From a virus: 30,856 nucleotides of DNA. The notes beneath the pieces are model-generated. The model was not told where the DNA came from and made no database searches. It worked only from the letters and a program-made list of their open reading frames with translations. The position numbers were made by a program, and so were the translations under genes. Shown here piece after piece: positions 27,669-30,856 of the stretch. The stretch covers positions 1 through 30,856 of IMG/VR virus record IMGVR_UViG_3300013126_000152; one strand, 5' to 3'. Positions within the stretch are counted from its first letter, which is position 1, and every line of letters starts with the position of its first letter.

Positions 27669-28316
27669 ATGGCACTACAATACGAAGCAACCGCAGTTCC
27701 TGAGGAACTACAACAGTTTTACAAAGAAGTTGATGGTAAGTATGTTCTTGATGTTGAAGGTGTGGTACCATCTTCACAGTACCAACAAGTACAGACACGA
27801 CTACAGGAATTAGACGGCAAAGTTGCAGAGTTTCGCACAAATAATATTGCGTTGAAGCAACAATTAGAATCAGCAGGGAAGCAAACAGTTGATGTTGAGG
27901 CTCTATTGGAGCCACGCATTGGTGAGATGAAAGCCAATTACACACAACAGATTGAGACCCTCACAAAAACGAAATCGCAGTTAGAGCAGCATCTTGAAAG
28001 AGTGCTGCTATCTGACAGTGTGAAGGACGCAGCAATTAAGCACGGGGTGCTTGAGACTGCTCTACCAGATGTGTTGAACCGCGCCAGGGAGACATTTGTC
28101 GTCAGGGACGGAGTGGCAGTCAGCAAAGATAAGGCAAAGGACAAAGAAGGCAAAGACCTTACTGTTCAGGGCTGGATTCTTGGTTTGACTGAAACAGCAT
28201 CGCATCTTTTTGCACCATCCAGGGGATCAGGTGCACAAAGACCAGTATCAGGTGTCACCCAGCAACCAACTATGTCATCCGTTGACAAGATCGCTGCAGG
28301 GTTGGCAAAGAAATAA
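27669..28316 (+). CDS. Putative capsid scaffolding protein
   Basis: 215 residues, GGGGATAA before the ATG. The start LQYEATAVPEELQQFYKEVD, then GKYVLDVEGVVPSSQY, is followed by a coiled coil (about 35-120: LQELDGKVAEFRTNNIALKQ, IETLTKTKSQLEQHLERVLL) and a flexible basic end (SSVDKIAAGLAKK). This arrangement is typical of scaffolding proteins, and it sits directly before the capsid gene with no protease gene in between. It would fill the prohead during assembly. The capsid gene follows after 29 bases. Confidence 0.75.
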   Translation: MALQYEATAVPEELQQFYKEVDGKYVLDVEGVVPSSQYQQVQTRLQELDGKVAEFRTNNIALKQQLESAGKQTVDVEALLEPRIGEMKANYTQQIETLTKTKSQLEQHLERVLLSDSVKDAAIKHGVLETALPDVLNRARETFVVRDGVAVSKDKAKDKEGKDLTVQGWILGLTETASHLFAPSRGSGAQRPVSGVTQQPTMSSVDKIAAGLAKK

Positions 28317-28345
28317 TTTGACAATCTAACACAAGGAGTATTAAA

Positions 28346-29272
28346 ATGGCTACAGTAACACTAGCAGAAGCATCCAAACTAGGTCTAAATGACCTACAAG
28401 CAGGCGTTGTTGAAAACATCGTCACAGTAAACGCAATGTATCAAGTTCTACCATTCCAGACAATCAACGGCAATGCACTAGCATACAACCGTGAATCTGT
28501 TCTTGGTGATGTAGAAGTGCTTGGCATTGGTGGCACAATCACAGCAAAGGCACAAGCTGAATACACACCACTAACAGCAACTCTAACCACAATCATCGGT
28601 GATGCAGAAGTCAACGGTCTAATCGTTGCTCAAGGCATCGGTGGCAATGCTGGTAATGATGTCGTTGCTCAACAAATCGCATCTAAGGCAAAGGCAGTTG
28701 GTCGTGAATTCCAGCGTCAACTAATCCTTGGCGATTCCGCAACTCCAGGTGAATTTGACGGTCTAGCAAAGCTAGTTGCATCTACACAGAAGGTTGATGC
28801 TAACGCAAATGCACTAACACTATCCATGATGGACGAACTATTGGCTGCTGTTACAGCAAAGAATGGTCAAGTCGACTACATCACTGCTCACAGCAAGGTT
28901 ATCAACAAGATCAAGGCTCTATACCGCGCTCTTGGTGGTGCTACAATTGAGCAAGTTCAAATGGGTACTGGTGCTGACGGTCGTCCAGTATATGTTATGA
29001 TGTACGAAGGTATCCCAATCTTCCGTAACGATTACATCCCAACAAACGGTGGTGCTGGTACTAACGAAACCACAATCTTCGCAGGTACATTCAATGACGG
29101 TACAGGCAACGGTTTGACTGGTCTAACAGCCGCAAACGGTGCTGGTATCCAAGTTGAAGATGTCGGTGCTGCTGAAACAGCCGACAACCGCATCTGGCGT
29201 GTGAAGTTCTACTCTGGTCTAGTTAACTACTCAGACCTAGGTCTAGCTGCAATCACAGAAGTTACACTGTAA
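28346..29272 (+). CDS. Major capsid protein (GP7-type)
   Basis: 308 residues, strong ribosome site AAGGAGTATTAAA. Motifs: LAEASKLGLNDLQAGVVENI, MYQVLPFQTINGNALAYNRE, VVAQQIASKAKAVGREFQRQ, LILGDSATPGEFDGL and GIPIFRNDYIPTN. These fit the HK97-fold capsid group I know as GP7-like, which has no cleaved delta domain. Leucine use is unlike the neighbours: 20 of 27 codons are CTA. A UUCG-loop terminator and a new late promoter follow. Scaffold before and adaptor after confirm the head module. Confidence 0.9.
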   Translation: MATVTLAEASKLGLNDLQAGVVENIVTVNAMYQVLPFQTINGNALAYNRESVLGDVEVLGIGGTITAKAQAEYTPLTATLTTIIGDAEVNGLIVAQGIGGNAGNDVVAQQIASKAKAVGREFQRQLILGDSATPGEFDGLAKLVASTQKVDANANALTLSMMDELLAAVTAKNGQVDYITAHSKVINKIKALYRALGGATIEQVQMGTGADGRPVYVMMYEGIPIFRNDYIPTNGGAGTNETTIFAGTFNDGTGNGLTGLTAANGAGIQVEDVGAAETADNRIWRVKFYSGLVNYSDLGLAAITEVTL

Positions 29273-29300
29273 TATTCTGCGGTTAAACTAACCAAAGACA

Positions 29301-29322
29301 AGAGCCTCTTCGGAGGCTCTTT
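29301..29322 (+). terminator. Rho-independent terminator with UUCG loop after the capsid gene
   Basis: AGAGCCTC/GAGGCTCT (29301-29308 / 29313-29320) with TTCG loop and TTTCTGT after it. The core is identical to the hairpin after the tail tube gene (2922-2939). It ends the capsid transcript. Confidence 0.9.
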
Positions 29323-29340
29323 CTGTATCCGTTGTGCGGG

Positions 29341-29348
29341 TATAAATA
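29341..29348 (+). promoter_or_regulatory. T4-type late promoter (TATAAATA) after the capsid terminator
   Basis: Exact TATAAATA followed by TAGTATT, 20 bases after the terminator and 34 before the ATG at 29375. It restarts transcription for the adaptor and fibre genes. Confidence 0.7.
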
Positions 29349-29374
29349 TAGTATTATCAACAAGGATTCCTACC

Positions 29375-29923
29375 ATGGCTTTCGACTCAACACTATCAGG
29401 ATCAAATGCAAACAGCTACATTCCAGTAGCAACAGCAGACGATTATTTCACATTCCACCTTGACGGAACTTCATACTGGACCAGCCTATCAACCGCACAA
29501 AAGCAGGCTGCTTTGGTTCAGGCAACCAATCGCATTGATATGGAAATGTTTGGTGGAAGACCAACAGTAGACAATCAGCGTCTCCAGTGGCCACGCACTT
29601 GGATTATTGACCGCAATATGAACCCACAAGATCAAGTTCAGGATGCTGGTGGTAGATATTACCGCCCAAATAACACAATTCCTAAAGAATTGGCCGATGC
29701 TACATGTGAAATGGCATTAAACTACCTAAAAATCCAGAATGGTGACTATACAGTTGATGAGAACGATTTGGAAACCTTGTCAACATACAAGATTGGTCCA
29801 ATTGACGTGTCAATAAAGGACAACCTAAAGGCTGATCGCCTACCAACGAAGGTTAAAGTGCTCCTACAAGCAATTGGACCAAACGCATGGAGTGGCAATG
29901 CACCAATAACATACGAAAGATAA
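29375..29923 (+). CDS. Head-tail adaptor (DnaT-like domain family)
   Basis: 182 residues, AAGGA 9 bases before the ATG. The start GSNANSYIPVATADDYFTFH, then WTSLSTAQKQAALVQATNRI, RLQWPRTW and IPKELADATCEMALNYLK, is the pattern of the phage group labelled DnaT-like single-strand-binding domain. That group sits after the capsid gene and, by structure, acts as a head-tail connector. The label is historic; an adaptor role under the portal is more likely than DNA replication. Two bases separate it from the next gene. Confidence 0.75.
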   Translation: MAFDSTLSGSNANSYIPVATADDYFTFHLDGTSYWTSLSTAQKQAALVQATNRIDMEMFGGRPTVDNQRLQWPRTWIIDRNMNPQDQVQDAGGRYYRPNNTIPKELADATCEMALNYLKIQNGDYTVDENDLETLSTYKIGPIDVSIKDNLKADRLPTKVKVLLQAIGPNAWSGNAPITYER

Positions 29924-29925
29924 CA

Positions 29926-30180
29926 ATGAATAACTTACTAGATATCTATACAACATCGCATATCCCTTTGGCTGCTTTCTTGAAGGTCAGAGGTTCTAAA
30001 CTGATAAATATTGAGGTGAAGGAAAAACGTGGTGTGTTTACATTTGAGAGTGTGGACAGACAACTAATCATAGACTTCAACAATGGCATTGCTAGTGTAG
30101 AACCCGCAGAATATGCCACCAAAATGAGTCAAATGACACAAACCGCAAAACGATTGCTTAAAGAAGCAGGAGAACAGTAA
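29926..30180 (+). CDS. DUF5659-like small protein
   Basis: 84 residues from the ATG at 29926, directly after the adaptor stop; the in-frame ATG at 29887 lies inside the adaptor gene. The pattern YTTSHIPLAAFLKVRGSKLI, then KEKRGVFTFESVDRQLIIDF and a helical end (TQTAKRLLKEAGEQ), recalls DUF5659, small proteins common in head modules of aquatic phages. Function unknown. TAATG-coupled to the next gene. Confidence 0.6.
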   Translation: MNNLLDIYTTSHIPLAAFLKVRGSKLINIEVKEKRGVFTFESVDRQLIIDFNNGIASVEPAEYATKMSQMTQTAKRLLKEAGEQ

Positions 30181-30524
30181 TGGCTGCAGGCAAATACAAC
30201 ATGTTAGTCCAACAAGGGGCTACTTACAACCAATCAATCACATTGAAGAGCTCCACTGGAACACCGATTAACATTACAGGCTGTACTGTGGCTGCACAAA
30301 TACGTGAACAATACAGCGATGCAACTCCTGTGGCTACATTCACAACCAATATTCCTGTTGGTACAGATGGTGTTATCCAGATATCTCTGACACCAACGGA
30401 AACCAGCGCAATCACTATTGAGAAGGGCGTATACGATATTGAAATCACATATCCAGGTGGCACTAAAGACCGCATTCTACAAGGTAATGTTGTGATCAGC
30501 AAAGAGGTGACACGCAATGGTTAA
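30180..30524 (+). CDS. Beta-sandwich fibre-base protein (BppU N-terminal-like)
   Basis: 114 residues. The pattern VQQGATYNQSITLKSSTGTP, INITGCTVAAQIRE, GVIQISLTPTETSAITIEKG, YDIEITYPGGTKDRILQGNV and VTRNG fits small beta domains at the base of phage side fibres (lactococcal BppU N-terminal type and relatives next to collagen-like fibres). It probably anchors the following collagen-like fibre to the virion. Overlaps the next gene by 8 bases. Confidence 0.65.
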   Translation: MAAGKYNMLVQQGATYNQSITLKSSTGTPINITGCTVAAQIREQYSDATPVATFTTNIPVGTDGVIQISLTPTETSAITIEKGVYDIEITYPGGTKDRILQGNVVISKEVTRNG

Positions 30525-30856
30525 TACAGTCGTAGTATCGGAAACAAATTATAACGTTGTTGTAGATGAATCTAACAATATCGTAGTTGAGATTGATCAA
30601 CCGTCCGTGGGACCTGCAGGTCCACGTGGCTACACAGGATCGCAAGGACCAATCGGGTTTACTGGTTCAGTGGGTTATGTAGGCTCACAGGGTGATATTG
30701 GTTTTACAGGATCAACTGGCTCACAAGGAGATGAAGGTGAAAGAGGTTATACAGGAAGTCAAGGTGAAGTTGGTTACACTGGGTCGGTTGGCATTCAAGG
30801 GAGCATCGGCTACACTGGTAGCGCTGGGTCTGCTGGCGCTGTGGGTTTTACTGGAA
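30517..30856 (+). CDS. Collagen-like fibre protein (3' partial)
   Basis: ATG at 30517; the frame stays open to the window edge (113 complete codons plus one base). After a short beta N-terminus (VVDESNNIVVEIDQPSVGPA) come Gly-X-Y triplets without a break, in the style GYTGSQGPIGFTGSVGYVGS, with Thr, Ser, Phe/Tyr and Gln in X/Y positions. These form a collagen-type triple helix in phage fibres, either on the head or as side fibres. Its place behind the adaptor and fibre-base genes suggests a head-proximal fibre. Confidence 0.85.
   Translation, partial: MVNTVVVSETNYNVVVDESNNIVVEIDQPSVGPAGPRGYTGSQGPIGFTGSVGYVGSQGDIGFTGSTGSQGDEGERGYTGSQGEVGYTGSVGIQGSIGYTGSAGSAGAVGFTG

Noticed and set aside
1-30856. 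Temperate phage signature (integrase, attachment site, CI-type repressor)
   Set aside because: No such gene or site was found in the window; this does not exclude them outside it.

Overview
The window is a virulent-looking tailed-phage genome segment with a long non-contractile (siphovirus-type) tail. Genes are packed with ATGA or TAATG overlaps, and there is no integrase, attachment site or lysogeny repressor. The tail tip is of the gene-transfer-agent kind (DUF2460, DUF2163/BR0599 hub, NlpC/P60 peptidase, gp15-like megatron). This is best known from phages of Proteobacteria, so a Gram-negative host is most likely. The collagen-like Gly-X-Y fibre at the right end is also common in aquatic phages, so the host is not settled. 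No tRNA was seen.

Layout. 1-566: two small membrane proteins (holin/XhlA-like, the first cut by the window edge). 563-2077: head-tail joining and tail completion. 2130-6568: tail tube, tail assembly chaperones with a -1 frameshift, tape measure. 6568-9088: distal tail, hub, peptidase and the N-terminal piece of the megatron. 9088-15930: a fibre island with two paralogous repeat fibres, two beta-propeller proteins and one fibre sharing a domain with the tail tube. 15930-18665: the rest of the megatron and a small accessory protein. 18752-22071: accessory genes, including two GIY-YIG nucleases, with several structured RNA regions. 22201-22638: a probable small terminase, flanked by two different short-repeat arrays. 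22639-23050: a non-coding, origin-like region. 23051-24445: four small early genes behind three near-identical sigma70-type promoters. 27563-24549 (minus strand): a small ORF, a 22-aa membrane peptide, large terminase and portal. 27669-30856 (plus): scaffold, major capsid, head-tail adaptor and the start of a fibre module that runs off the window.

Regulation can be read from the sequence. Early genes have extended -10 promoters (TTGACY-N17-TRYAAT type) and a shared 5' hairpin leader. Structural genes are preceded by exact copies of the T4 late promoter octamer TATAAATA (seven on the plus strand, none on the minus strand). Identical UUCG-loop terminators close the tail tube and capsid genes, and each is followed at once by a new late promoter.

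The most unusual points are: T4-type late promoters in a phage with a GTA/lambda-type tail; the early-promoter cassette with compensatory changes in its hairpin; a megatron split by 6.8 kb of fibre genes; a possible small RNA starting at a perfect consensus promoter; start-codon-sequestering structures near the nuclease cluster; and 10-bp and 16-bp phased repeat arrays on either side of the small terminase gene. All functional assignments come from reading the sequence and from motif memory; no database search was run.
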